The notes: a model not told the origin generated them from the letters alone. DNA of 64,000 nucleotides from Branchiostoma lanceolatum (GCF_035083965.1 NC_089724.1:25306974-25370973), one strand, 5' to 3'. Counted from the stretch's first letter, positions 1 to 12,076 are shown. Program-made: numbers and translations.

Positions 1-226
1 GTGGAACTCTTGTTTGTTGTTTGTCTTCAATTAGAAAGTACAGCACATCCCTTTTTCGTGGATTCAGCGATTTTCTGAAATTAACGTTTTGTATCATCTG
101 CGTTTATTCTCGAAGATTTACTTATCATCATCATCATAACATGAAAGCAAATGTGTGAGAAATCAAATGAAACAAATGTAGAAGTGAGTCAACTTCTTTT
201 CCCACTTTAGAGAATGAGTGCCTCAC

Positions 227-1192
227 CTGCATCTTCAACCCGCTCGGTAGGGCTTGAACACTTAGACATCCCTGTTGGACCGGGCGGCCCGACGGGTCCC
301 GTCCGTCCCCGGGGCCCAACTGGTCCGGGCGGCCCGTCCTTTCCCACAGGGTCAGCTGGCCCCATGGCTCCCTTTTCTCCCGGAGGTCCAGGTGGCCCTG
401 ATAAGTGCAATAACAAATTAAAGTCTGTTGGAGAAACACGTTTTACATGTAAAAACTTAAACGGGCACGATTCACATTCGTCCTTTTGATTCAAGGAATT
501 TTGAGTTCATCGGAACTTGCCTGATGTCTTGCTCATCTCGTGAAGACGCTGCTCCAAGGCCGCACTCTGGTTCCGCTCTATGTCCAGCTCGCGCTTCAAG
601 GCGTCGACGGTGGTAGACAGTTGGGATATGTTATCCAGGTCGTGTTTTAAGGCGTCGAAAATGATGGCCAGTTCCGATATTTCCTAAAGATTGTCCAGGA
701 TGTGAAATTTTCATAAAATATCAAACTAAAGAAGAAGGCTCACAAAACTTGATATCTACTTAAGAGAAAGAATGAAAATGCTGTTCAAGAAAAGAAAAAA
801 AAAGGGGAAGATTCTTTTAGACATTATAGTGTTTACCTTCTTATTGATGAACGTCAGAGGGGCGAGTCCTACAGCAACCAAGCTCAGCAGCATGACAATA
901 CCGGCGGCCATGCAGCTGCGGTGGGAGCGGATGAAGCTAAAGAATGAACGGCGACCGCTTGCTCCACCCGGATACGCGTGGTCTGTTAGAAATAGTTATT
1001 TGATTATGTTCATGCCAAAGGTGACTTTAACCTCGTATCGTATCAACAAAAAAGTTTCATAAATGAAGGGAGGGGTGGCGTTTAGTCGTTTCGATAACAC
1101 TTTCCCTAAACACAACAACTTTCACACAAACCCCCAAAAAGTTCATGGAGCCAAGTGTTTGCTGATGTTGAGTCTGATTAAAGCAGCAAGAA

Positions 1193-1247
<55 letters not shown>

Positions 1248-1932
1248 ACATATGTGTTCCTTTTAGTTAACAGTGGATCATCAGAAAACTATCATTTATG
1301 TAAAACTCATATCGGTATAGTGAAATTCATTCTTCTGCCTACTGGTCGGATATTTACTTCATGACTATTTTTTAATATTTTCGGCTTTCACTATAATCCT
1401 CTTGTTATAAACTAACAAGCAACATGAATAACAATCAAATCCACATATTAACACAATTCCTCCACAGAACGACAAAAAAAAAAGATTTACCTGCAGACGT
1501 GTACGTTGCGTCACATTTCACCGCCTCGGCTGCTTCGCACGGGTCTGAAGACGACTCTTGCCCTTCCTGCCGCTTGTCAGAAGCGTCGTTGCCATGACGG
1601 CTTGAACCACCCTGATGGACAGGAGGGGGTTGGGACGGCGGCTCGCTGGTTTGGACCCCCGCCTGGGCTGACTCCTGCTGCCGCCACGCACCATGTAAAG
1701 ACGGCGGTAGAACTTGATCCTTGATTGAATAGTACACTCTCTCGGCTTCTTCGTACGTGTCTGAAGACGTGCCCGGCCCTTCCTGTCGCAAGTCAGAAGC
1801 GCCGTTGCCATCACGGACACGCCCGCGTGAACCACCCTGATGGACTGGAGGGGGCTGGGGCGGCGGCCCGCTGGTTTGACCGCTGCCGGGCCCCGAGGAA
1901 GGGGTCCGGACAGTCTCTGCTTGCTCGTGCAT
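227..1932 (-). CDS. Collagen-like type II membrane protein (5' part, 3' end outside window)
   Basis: Four exons on the minus strand keep one frame: 1932-1491, 982-837, 683-521 and 397-227, about 307 residues, continuing past the left edge. Residues 1-147 are a Pro/Ser-rich cytoplasmic tail with two diverged copies of a unit containing [10 protein letters not shown]. Residues 148-171 are basic. A hydrophobic segment at about 172-193 ([19 protein letters not shown]) is the single membrane anchor. Residues 197-250 have heptad-like spacing and look like a coiled coil. Residues 251-291 are Gly-X-Y collagen repeats followed by a Cys-containing linker. This order (tail, anchor, coiled coil, collagen) is known from type II scavenger-receptor or collagenous-lectin proteins; the missing 3' part probably carries the ligand-binding head. 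The start follows a possible acceptor at about 1942. One collagen triplet has Asp for Gly (GPA-DPV-GKD). The intron after residue 250 would use a GC donor. The exact family is not certain. Confidence 0.72.
1195..1245. repeat. (GT)n microsatellite
   Basis: About 25 uninterrupted GT units lie in the first intron of the collagen-like gene. Cys/Val and His/Thr reading frames across it are artefacts. Confidence 0.97.
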
Positions 1933-1944
1933 TTGTGCTGCACT

Positions 1945-3200
1945 GCGACAGGCGAATAGTGGGCAGTCTATAACAGCCGAACCGAAGATACATAACATCG
2001 TTATTAGTCTGGAGAAGCGCTCGACCAGTGCGGTAATTGATGTCCTTGGGATGACGCGGTGCGAATAAAATTTTGTTTTTCTGCAAGCGGCAGACAAATC
2101 TACGAGAAAGCGAGGTCAGGCCACGCAATGCGAAAATTTCCAAATATACCCGAGAACCCTTTTCCAACAAACGGGCCTAACCGATGATTTTATCCGGCGT
2201 ATACTTCGGTCCCATTTCCAATCCGAAAAGTAAAGAAACAAGAGCTTTTAAAAAAAGCTGGCGTTTCGGCTACGTTTATAAGTGTGAATTGTCTTTTCCC
2301 TTTACTTGAAGTAAAATCTGCCAGAGGAAGTCACTCAAGGGCTGTTCAGTCTATAAGAAAAATTGTCATTTTGGGAAATGAGTACTGTTTTAATAGAGAA
2401 AGGCAGATTGGGGAAAGCAATTTTGAAGTTACGTCACTTAACTTAAGTGCTTTTGAAAAAGCTGGTCTTGGCCTACAACTTGTACTTATTTGTAAAATGT
2501 ATAATTGGCTCATTTTAAAAGCTATCAATGTAATTATGTACATGGCACGCAATAAAACATAAAATTTGAAAAAGCACCATTGAATCATCAGAACTATGGT
2601 AATTAAGTGAAATAGAAGTTCATAACAGCTAAGGTTCTATCTAAAATGACTACCAAATGTCAAACAAATCAACAGCTACCTCATCCGTATTATTCTGGTT
2701 TCCGCATTTACAACATTTCTTCCTTATTTTCCTGGGTAATTTTGCTAAAATTCATGAAAATTCCCATAGTTTTGTGCCGAGGGGCGCCACTTTCCACGTC
2801 CGTGTTGTCTGAATGAAGTCGATACTGAACAATGGAGCATTTGCTACTGTAACAAAGAATCGCTGTTTTGCAAACAACATCAAGAGCCTCTGTTTACATC
2901 GGGGATAGAAGTTTAGTGGCGAGTGTTTTGCAAGAATCATCTTACCGCGCATAGGAGCCGCTGCACGGTATTTTCCATTACAATGAACAGAAAAATTCGA
3001 ATGCCGGGTTTGGAATCTATGAAGTCCTGTTCATAAGACAAAGGCCTTGTATATATTAAATGAATATTTAAAAATAACAAATATAAAATATTTCTTTATC
3101 TATTAATGAAAAAAAAATGATATTCATAAATATGATATTGATAGATTAATATAATATCAATATATATTTTTGATATTCAATATCTAAAAAGAAAAAAAAA
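1945..3200. other. Upstream non-coding stretch, no gene recognised
   Basis: This is upstream of the collagen-like gene and could hold its promoter or a 5' UTR exon. I see no convincing coding exon. 3050-3200 is strongly AT-rich with TATTGATAT-type short repeats. Confidence 0.5.
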
Positions 3201-3202
3201 AA

Positions 3203-3277
3203 TCCACGCACGGAGACGAACCCGGATCTTCTGGGTCCGAAGTGCTTCGCGTTGCCAGATCGGCCAAGCTGCGGTAC
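3203..3277 (-). pseudogene. tRNA-Arg(TCG)-like relic
   Basis: Read on the minus strand, the segment resembles a tRNA-Arg: an A-box-like CTTGGCCGATCTGGC, an anticodon-loop-like CTTCGGA, and a B-box-like GGTTCGTCTCC, followed downstream by a T-run. The anticodon and T stems pair poorly and the acceptor stem does not close, so I call it a decayed tRNA or tRNA-derived element rather than a working tRNA. Confidence 0.35.
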
Positions 3278-3769
3278 GTAACTATTTACTCTGGACGTAA
3301 TGCTATAACCTCACTATATGGTATCATTTATGCCGATTTTTGGTCGTTTTCTTGACGAAATCATTTTTTTTTCTTCTGCAATCTTGTGGAATAGATGTAA
3401 TATGGTCATTTTTCAGGATATCAAAGTCCGAAACCACAATGCAATGATATTTCCGAACAGTTGTAGCAGTTACATGCGGTCGCCGTCCTGTGTCACATGC
3501 AAATCTAGCCTGCCTGCATTTTCGTGCTCTCTTGCCATATAAGGCAACGGCTATACAAGGATTTGAGAACGTATTGCCATATAAGGTCTTATTGTGTGCG
3601 ACACAGTGTTGAACCAAGCTTCCCTGGTTCCTTCCTTGAAGGTCCCTTGCTTGAAGGTAAAAGCCAGGACAATGCGTTCCGGCGCGCATGCGCCGAAACG
3701 CAAAAAATATAACGTAAAAGACACTTGTCTACATAGTCATTTAAATCACCAAGACATGTGCCAGCCAAC

Positions 3770-5622
3770 AGTTTTCAAGCAGATGCTTTCTCCTGCCAGT
3801 TAGATCTAGACAAATCTGATGTTAAATGTTGGCCGACAGGAATACGTAAGTCTTTGGAGGAGAGCGGGTTTGCTTTCTTATGGCATCTTCCAATTCCATA
3901 TAATACAAATGCGTTACAACTTGTTAGTTCCATTGGCCAGCGGATAAAAGACATTTACTTCCAAACGTTTCTAAAAGAAATATCGACAACAAAGGTGGGG
4001 CTGCCAAAAATGTTTGGATCATATAGATTATTTCAAACTACATATAAGGAAGAAAAATATTCCAGTAATGCAAATATGAGGGACAGGAATGCAGTCACAA
4101 AACTAATAATCTGTTGCCACAAACTAACGGGAGTCGCCCAAACATAGGACGTTTTTTTACGCGCTCGAACTCACGGCGCTCCATTGCTGGTTGTCAGAGA
4201 ATGGTCATGTTTTAATGAATGAATTTTGAACACATTCATCTAAAGAACATACATGGACAAGAAATGTATTCATACTGTTCATGGGCCCTTCACGCTCCGA
4301 GTTACAAGCGGCAAACGCTGTGAGACGTTTTCACGAATGTACCTTCTGATTTAGTGCTACGCCAGATAGTGTGCCTAACTTAGTACGCTTTGGTAATTTT
4401 GCTCTCTTCGGAAGTTGATGATGAAGTTAGGGAAATGTAAATAAGGCTTGAAGTCTGCTATATTCTAGCTTTCTTTTGACCGGAAAATTTTGACTGTGTG
4501 CACTTCTAACGTCATGTGAGAAGGGCTATATCTAGCGCATCCCAGCTCATGTTTTGGCGGGAAATAGGTTACTACGCACTTTGCGCGCGGCTCGACGTAC
4601 GTCTTGCATGCGACCCGACTTACAAAATCATTACGAAAAAACAACACCGCTTACATCAACAATACTCCGTCTACTTATTGGGAAATATCTTCGCCATATC
4701 TGTATTCAGTTTCCTTTTCATAGACGGTACCAATCACATGTTAGAGCGTTACAAAGCTGTGCGTTGAGTCGCCGTCCGCCACCATCGCGGCTCCAAAAAA
4801 TGGCGGGAAAACAACGTTGCCAGACGGCAGCGATGTTGACGTTGTTTTCTTTGGTCGGTTTTCTTCTCAACAAACACTTAAAGACCCATTTTTTGTGTGT
4901 TTTATGAAGTTATATTTCTTATGTGTATGATAGTTGTATATCTGCTTGGCACAGGTCGTATATTTAGGTGTCGGGCCGTCTAGCTACGCAGTGACCCTCT
5001 ACTCAGCGTTGCCATCATTATTGTCAAAATACCATTCTCGACAAAACAAGAAATGAATATGTACACATATGTTTTGAATGCAAATAAAAATTATGTGCAT
5101 GGACTTGGTTTATTTATCTTCCTTATGAGCATAGTCAGTGTACACAAACACGGCGTACTTATGCATAACAAGATCACTAAAAAATCCGTCCTAAGTTAGG
5201 GCGCGTCCTAAGGTAGGGCAACCCCCGTTACATATTGAAACGGGAAGACATATCCGCAGTCCTTTAGAACAACGTTTATGTAAAATTGTACTTTGAATAG
5301 AAGTCATTTTGTGGTAGAATGTGGATTATATACCCAAGAAAGAAATGAACTGTATAAGCTTGTAAAAAACCTATTTTCATACTTCACACATTTAAGTACT
5401 GTACAAAAATTCATATTCATGATGCGACTAGACAAACCTCCCATTGAAACATGTCTGTTCTTTTATATCTACTGTAACCGAAAAGCGAGGAGAAGTAGAA
5501 TTTATCTAAAGATAGTCATATTCTTTTTGTATCCGTTAACTGAACTTGTTATTTTGTTGTGACCTGTACTTTAAATATAGCCAAGTGTGGCAGAAATGTG
5601 CAATAAAGGTCTTCATTCATTC
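3770..5622 (+). mobile_element. Decayed non-LTR retrotransposon (LINE), C-terminal part
   Basis: 3785-4124 encodes the type of sequence found downstream of reverse transcriptase in many animal LINEs: a tract like CWPTGIRKSLEESGF, then GQRIKDIYFQTFLKEI, then YRLFQTTYKEEKY. Translation resumes at 5231 with HIETGRH and ends with a Cys/His tract at about 5298-5360 (SHFVVECGLYTQERNEL). The copy ends in AATAAAGGTCTTCATTCATTC near 5622. The reverse transcriptase itself is absent, so it is 5'-truncated. There is at least one frameshift near 5275-5300. A separate DNA element splits it at 4125-5230. Confidence 0.7.
4127..5228. mobile_element. TA-flanked DNA element with imperfect terminal inverted repeats, nested in LINE
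   Basis: The left end ACGGGAGTCGCCCAAACATA is matched in inverted form by the right end TAGGGCAACCCCCGT, with TA on both sides at 4125-4126 and 5229-5230. The right end also has a second, subterminal copy of the CCTAAGTTAGGGC motif. Taking the element out with one TA rejoins the LINE frame exactly (HKL then HIETGRH). I see no transposase, so it is non-autonomous. A TA target points to the Tc1/mariner group, but the TIR is not one I recognise. Confidence 0.72.
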
Positions 5623-6046
5623 AGTTAAGAACGTTACTTTGTGACAACAGAAAGTATTGAAGAAAATTGAAAGTCTCTCTCTCTCTCTCTCTCTTGGTAG
5701 ATTCTCTGTTATTTCCAAACACCGAAAATGCTTTTGTGGTGATGCCTAGAGAGAACAGTGTCACCCCTTAACACTATCCCACAGGAACAGTTGTTTGTCT
5801 ATCACAACCTCCGTTAGATCTAACCAGAAGTTAGCGTTAATCTTCGAATTCATCAAACATAGACGCGAGTCATGACTTTGAATACGCAAGTGCAGCGTCA
5901 CAACTAATCATTATTACCCTAACATTACATTCTAATGTTCAGCAAATCTATATTAGGGGCCTAGGGGTTGGGATATACAGTGTTCATAGATAATATTTTT
6001 TCACTTCAGCTAACGTTCTTTTTAATCGACGCCGCAAATAAAAGAG

Positions 6047-7838
6047 TAACTAGAGTTCCACGACCTCATACCTTCGCCAAATGATTTTAACCTTTATGAC
6101 TGACCTATTAGGAGTGTTTCTCAGCAATTTTAAATCATACCAGTTGATCATCTTTACCCAAATAACAGAAGTTGTCCAAAGTATGAGCTTAACAAAGGTT
6201 ATGCAAACATATATAATCAATTATGCAAATGAGCTCCTTATTAGCATAATTTGATTCAACGATGTTCACATTCACATAACTTCCAAATGCCACAAGTATG
6301 AAATTGCCATCATTTACCTGTAAGGTTCCGGGTCGGAGTTGACCCGGTAATCTGCCGGAAGTGCGTGGTCGTCACCCTGTTTTCTGCCCGAGATTGCTTG
6401 GTGATGGTTTTAGCTGTGCATTAATATTTTGAATCTGCTGAAAAGCCCGTGAGTTGTAATATTTTTGGGCGCGGTGCAGTTGGTTCGCTATCGAAGCCTT
6501 TTTTGTATTAGTCCGCGGCAACGGTGATGCGGTTTTCTGGCCTGATGACCCAAATAGCATCGTTTTTAATGCATTTTCACCGAATTTGCGTCATTTGAGA
6601 TTGCGAAAAAGTTATCACATGACTTTTTTATTTATTTTTCATTTTTCGAGGACACCATTTACTAAGCTTTCTCAGCATATATGCCGTGACCCCAGGAAAA
6701 CTCGTTTTTTCCGAGCAGGTTCGATCAAAAAAGTGTAAAAAAATGATAATTTTCGGGTGCCAAATTTACATTTTACTATGGTTTCTACCCAAAATAAAGG
6801 GACAACGGCCAATACCGATAAATACATCGGAAAACAGCAGAAACCCGCTTTTCGACCATGTGATTACATTTTCCGTCCTACTTTTCTCGGCGGAATTGTA
6901 GCCCGTCGACCTGAGGGTGTCGGCCCACATACGAAATCGCAAAAAAACTCCGGTCCGAGACCGCAAGGAATTTTAGTAGTTTCTCATCAATTATGCAAAT
7001 TAGGCCTACAATTGCATATTTTCTATCCATCAACATTCCTCTGTTCCTCAGTTACAAATGTCACATATCCCACATAGTCATATCATGGAACACAGTGGAT
7101 TTTTAAAATTGTCTCATTAATTATGCAAATTAGAATCTTATTTGCATAATCATCGTCCAATCATACAAAGTATCACGTAAGCTATCTACATACCAAAAAT
7201 CATGAACATCCATCAAGCCCATCTTGGGGTTTAGAATTTTCTAATTAATTATGCAAATGAGGTCCTCATTTGCATAGTTGATATCTACTGATATTTTCTC
7301 TTCCTCAGTTACATATGTCACATGTTTGAGAGTCCTATCGTGGAATTTGGCGGCTGTATAAACTTTCCTCATTAATTATGCAAATTAGATATTGATTTGC
7401 ATAATAAGTATCTAATCATGTACAGCATCACTCAAGCTATCTAATTACCAAAAATCATGACCATCCATCAGACCCTTCTTGAGTTATTCCCTTTCAAAGT
7501 CTGAAGCCAAACCTGCTCCTGCAGTTCCAAAAAAGCCGCTAGGGGGTCCAAACCTACACCACTTACGCTCTGTCCAAAGAGCTATCTACCACTTAAAGAT
7601 CAGGAACATACCATGTCCAGAACACGAGATATCAAAACAGGAAGTTCCGCTGCAGTACCGTTACAAGCCGCTAGGGGCCCCAAAATCTAATCATTTCCAT
7701 GTCTCACCAAGACCTACCCACCTACCAAATATCAAGACAATCCATCCAAACCTTCTCGAGTTATGCTGTTTGTTACAAACACACACACACACAAACACAC
7801 AAACGCTACCCTCTGCATAACCTTCTCGGCGAAGGTAA
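6047..7838 (+). repeat. Dispersed repeat family A, longest copy, with ATGCAAAT palindrome array
   Basis: It starts at AGAGTTCCACGACCTCATAC next to TACCTTCGCC and ends with GGCGAAGGTA, so the termini are inverted repeats of 10 bases. From 6200 to 7420 there are repeated blocks in which ATTATGCAAAT faces ATTTGCATAAT, with the clearest blocks near 7112, 7245 and 7370 about 125-133 bases apart. 7450-7838 contains GCAGTTCC and CCGCTAGGGG tracts and a short CA-rich run. Related pieces occur at 16.6, 21.2, 24.3, 39.0, 41.4, 59.1 and 63.0 kb. No coding capacity was recognised, which suggests a non-autonomous DNA transposon family. Confidence 0.7.
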
Positions 7839-7839
7839 T

Positions 7840-8850
7840 AAACTTAGCGCAGAGCTCACTGTTATAGACCACTAATGTCTAATGCACAGTTGTTAGGATA
7901 AAACATGTGTATAACGTAATATTACCACACGCCCCTCCTACCGTTATAAGTCGTCGGGCAATTGTGACCTGACGTTTAGAACACACAGTAATACATGTTA
8001 TGCTATCAAAGGTTTTAGTTAATAAGTAACATCACAATACTTTGACTCCGGATATGCATGCTCCTCGGTGCACAGCCGTGTGACGTGTTGAATAAAGCCA
8101 CGCCTACAAAGTTCGCGTTCAGCAACACCAACTTACAGGGCCGATTTTTCATACCACCGTCATAATTTCCGTACTCACTGCAAACAGTCATCTTCGGCAC
8201 AAGGTAACGTTAACCAATGTGTTCTCTTTTTCGCCAGTGTTACTCCAACTGTGACGTTACATTTGAACGACTTATGAACATGCTAGTTGGTAATTGAGCA
8301 TTGCATGTTTGGCTCGAGTCTGGCCAGTATAATAGCAGCCAAACTACAATGGAATATACTACAGTCGTTAGTCTATATGGGTAAGCAGTCACATGCGGTA
8401 TATTAGCAACAAGATATACTAGAAATTCTATGTATGATCTCAATGTTGGTCCGTTCATTGATGCTAATCTATCCCAAGGTTAATAGTTAATAGATAAAGT
8501 CGCCGCCTTGCGAAATAGCTGTCATCTGCAATCACTTGAACATCAATGGCTTTCAATGATTGAGAGCAAACATTTAGACTTAGCGTTAATTTATCGTTAA
8601 ACAATTAGTATTATAAGCGCAAGAATGTTCCATTTTTGAGATTTAGGGAGTTGCCACGATAGACTGCTTTGTTTACAAACCTTCAGGGTAGGTCAAGAAG
8701 ACTTCAGCTTCCCTCCTGATTTTACTTCAATTTTCTTCGCCCAGTTAAAGATTGTCTTCAATCCACTCCTCTTAATTAAAAAAAGATCTTCCCGGCTCTT
8801 CGATCTCCCTAGAATCCTAAAACTAACGCGTCTCTACTATTCTGGGCTGT
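7840..8850. other. Intergenic stretch before the NLR-like gene
   Basis: No coding exon is convincing here. An acceptor-like TTCTGGGCTGTAG at about 8840-8852 directly precedes the NLR start codon, so a 5' exon of that gene may lie within or upstream of this stretch. Confidence 0.4.
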
Positions 8851-8854
8851 AGGA

Positions 8855-11800
8855 ATGCAGGTGCCAGGTACACAGTTTGCCGGACGAAACCAAAGCAGTG
8901 TGGGGAACACAGAACGAGGCCGTCCGATGAATTCGACTCACAACTTGGATGGGAAACTGGACATTTTCAGGAAACGTTTGTCTAGATGTTACACATCCAC
9001 GCTGAATCACATCAAGCCTCTCGCCTGGAGCGAAAAGTTTTCTCTTGATCTGTCTGATATACTTTTAGAGTTTGAAGGAGTCCCAATAACGCAGGGGGGT
9101 GAGGATGAGGGTGAGAAACGACGATCTTTGTCTTCCATCTTTGAGTTGTACAAAAAAACACAGAAATCACCGCGATGTGTACTGGTAGAGAGTCCATTAG
9201 GGTCTGGGAAATCTACCTTGCTAGCATCAATTGCCGTAAATTGGGGACTGAGCCAGAGAAATTGGGCTGAAAGGTTCGATTATGTTTTCCTTATACGTCT
9301 CCGGGAGGTAGAGGATGGAGAATCCATGGAGGAAATAATTCTGGACCAGTGTTTGCCGTCAGAAGATGAGGACATTCACCGAGAGGTCATTGACCACCTG
9401 TTACACAAGAGTAAAGCTAGAATCCTGTTCGTACTCGACGGATACGATGAGCTACATGCAGGATGCAAGAAGAAGAATGGGACTATTCCTAAGTTGCTCT
9501 CCGGAAAGATTTTCAAGAAGACTCATATACTCGTCTCTTCGCTGCCCTCTAGCGGAATAGAGGAGAACCTCAAAGTGGAGCAACGCGTATGGGTGTCTGG
9601 CATCGCGAGAGAAAACGTCGCACCCTGTATTGAGCGATATTTCAATGCATGTTCGCGTCCAGAACTTGCCCTTGAACTTCAATCAGCCCTCCGAGACGCA
9701 TACACAATACCAGAAGACCTTCTCAAATCACCCATATTCCTGGTGTTACTGTGTTTGGTGTGGGAAGAATCCCTGGATGCGTACAGGGTGTTGTCCAATA
9801 GAATGACGTTGACAGGTCTGTACAAAGAGATGCTGACTAGCGGCGTCAGGCGGTACTGCAGGTGGAAACATATTGACATGCTCGACGACGACGATCTTCC
9901 ACAGAATTTGTCCGACTGTCTGAAGACACTTGGCCAGGCGGCACTAGAAGGTGTAAAAACGCACAGGAGTCATTTTGATGTGAGTGAGGTGACGCCCGAT
10001 GGCCGAGACATTGACTTTTTGTTGAGGTTAGGAATGGTGTCAAGAGTACCCACCGCTTCAAAACGCCATCCTCGAGAACAGATTACATTTAATCACAAAA
10101 CCATGCAAGAGTTCCTCGCGGCCAGGTACATTGCGGTCTCCCATAGCTGTTCACCGACCAAAATTCAAGAGCTGATTTCCACCATTGACGCTTCGCTGGA
10201 ATACAAAACTTTACTGCAGTTTCTGTGTGGTTTTAACGAGCAGACTGCCATCGTGGTATTCCAGCAAGTATGCAAACTGTACAGTTATTTTCTCAAAGGC
10301 TATCGAGATGCCTATTATGAAGGAACCGTTGTCGGTGAAACAGCAAGAACCTACAGTGACTACATGATTATGTGCCTGCTCTCTTTGCGTGAGAGTCAAT
10401 CCCGGTATATCGTTGCCAAGGTGATGTCTCCAGTATTTCACTCGATCAATCTCAGCCTCTGCGCCTCCTGCCGACTTAGTGCGGCACTGAAGTATCTGCT
10501 CCAAGTCGCAGGCAATGACGTTAGGCAGCTGAAGATCTGTTTCCTGAATCCTGGGGACGACGCTGCCGCCAACTACGTGACGTCATTACTGTCGCGCTCT
10601 TTCCCTCGTCTTCAGCTTGATGTCCGACTGTTCGACTGTCAGGTGGGGGCGGACAGGATGGGCATTTTGGCTGTGAGGCTCAGAAGCGCCCCCTGTCTGC
10701 AGACGTTGTACCTGGAGGGCACGCATCTTGACGACGAAGCCGCTGAAGCACTTGCGCATGCGCTGTTTTATGTCCCTCTACTAGAAGAGCTGGAACTATC
10801 AAACAATCAAATCGGTGACCCAGGAATGACAGCTATCTCCAAAGAAATTCACAACGTACCAAATTTGACATTCTTTGGTATAAATGACAACGACATCGGG
10901 GATGCGTCCATCGTTGCCATGTCAACCAGACTGAAACACCTTCCTGCTCTCCGGGAGCTGCGTCTAGGCGGGAACAGCCTCTCAGCGTCAGGCATCAGGA
11001 CGTTCTTCGCGGTCATTCCGAACATGCGGAACTTGGACACATTGGACTTATCGTCTTCCAGTAAAGACCCCGCCAGAATGGACGCAAAGACAGTGACCTC
11101 CTTAGTCCAGGCCTTTCCAAGACTCACGGCACTTGTTATACTCAAGTTACAAAACTTAGCCATGAAGAAAGCTCAACTTGAGAAAATCATGAAGGCTGCC
11201 GAGGAACATACCAAACTTCACAAGATCTGGTGTGTATTATCTATAATATTCGTAATTTATGTTTACTTCCGGTTTTCTGTCTACTACATCCAGATTATGG
11301 TTTCAGTTATGTTGACCTCTGACCTCTCTCGTTTATTTTTGATTTGCTTTGTTGAATTCTTAGTTAACCAATTGTACAGTTTCTGTTTTATTTCATTTAT
11401 TTGTATAGGGGACTCCAGGAAGAATAGTGCATATTTATTGTATCACTAATGGAGATCTTAATAAAACAAACAAACAAATACAGGTGCCAGGGCATACCTT
11501 TAATATATTACGTAAAGCGTAATCAGCTGTTTTAATTCTACGTAATGAATCGTAATCAGGCTACTTTAATTCAACTACAAGTATGATGAGATCGGTGATG
11601 GTTGAATCTAATATGGTGTGCCACAGACTCATACATTCGTAATTAATTACCCCAGGGCAATTTGATATCCATATACAGTTATATCGGAGACACAATTGTA
11701 TGAAATAGAATCCGCAAATGTGAAGGAAAAGTCCTTCAACAATTCCAAATCATGGCAAATGCTTCGCTCAAACTTTTTAAGTTAAAGGTATCTGCTTTTG

Positions 11801-12076
11801 TCCCGTTAATTTTCTTGTGATGAGACCTCTTATACCAATCTTATGTAAATTCCCTATAATTTTTCAGTATCTGTTATGATCAATCTTATGTCAGTTCTGT
11901 AAATCTCGACAGCTGCGTATTTGTATTAAGGGGTCTAATTTGTGACAAAAGACAGATGTAAAACTAACTCTTTCTTACTTTATGTCTATCTTATTTTTTT
12001 TTATCTCAGGTGCTCCAAGAACTTGGTTGCGGACGTCTCAAAAATTCGCGTACAGTCCAGAATTACACTTAACTAA
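8855..12076 (+). CDS. NACHT-LRR (NLR-like) protein
   Basis: A large exon, 8855-11229, encodes about 791 residues; a small terminal exon at 12010-12076 is proposed. Residues 31-75 form the linker that often precedes NACHT (PLAWSEKFSLDLSDILLEFE). The Walker A motif GSGKST is at 116-121 and the Walker B region ILFVLDGYDEL at 190-200. The winged-helix and helical part extends to about 560. From about 613 there are at least four leucine-rich repeats with the LxxLxLxxNxI pattern (for example LEELELSNNQIGD). These are cytosolic ATP-driven sensors in innate immunity. No CARD, Pyrin, DED or Death domain is present in the visible exon, so the signalling domain is either absent or in an upstream exon. 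The donor at 11230 plus the acceptor at 12008-12009 give IWCSK and a stop at 12074; a second donor at 11234 would also stay open. The open frame running to 11449 without splicing enters repeat-like DNA. Confidence 0.85.
11395..11480 (+). repeat. LINE 3'-tail-like fragment in NLR intron
   Basis: GGGGACTCCAGGAAGAATAG followed by TGTATCACTAATGG and an AATAAAACAAACAAACAAA tail looks like the 3' end of a CR1/L2-type LINE. It could equally serve as a premature poly(A) site. Confidence 0.4.

Noticed and set aside
11230-11449. Continuation of the NLR frame to 11449 with a hydrophobic tail
   Set aside because: The LRR-like sequence stops at the donor near 11230 and what follows resembles intron and LINE tail; a membrane tail is not expected in an NLR.
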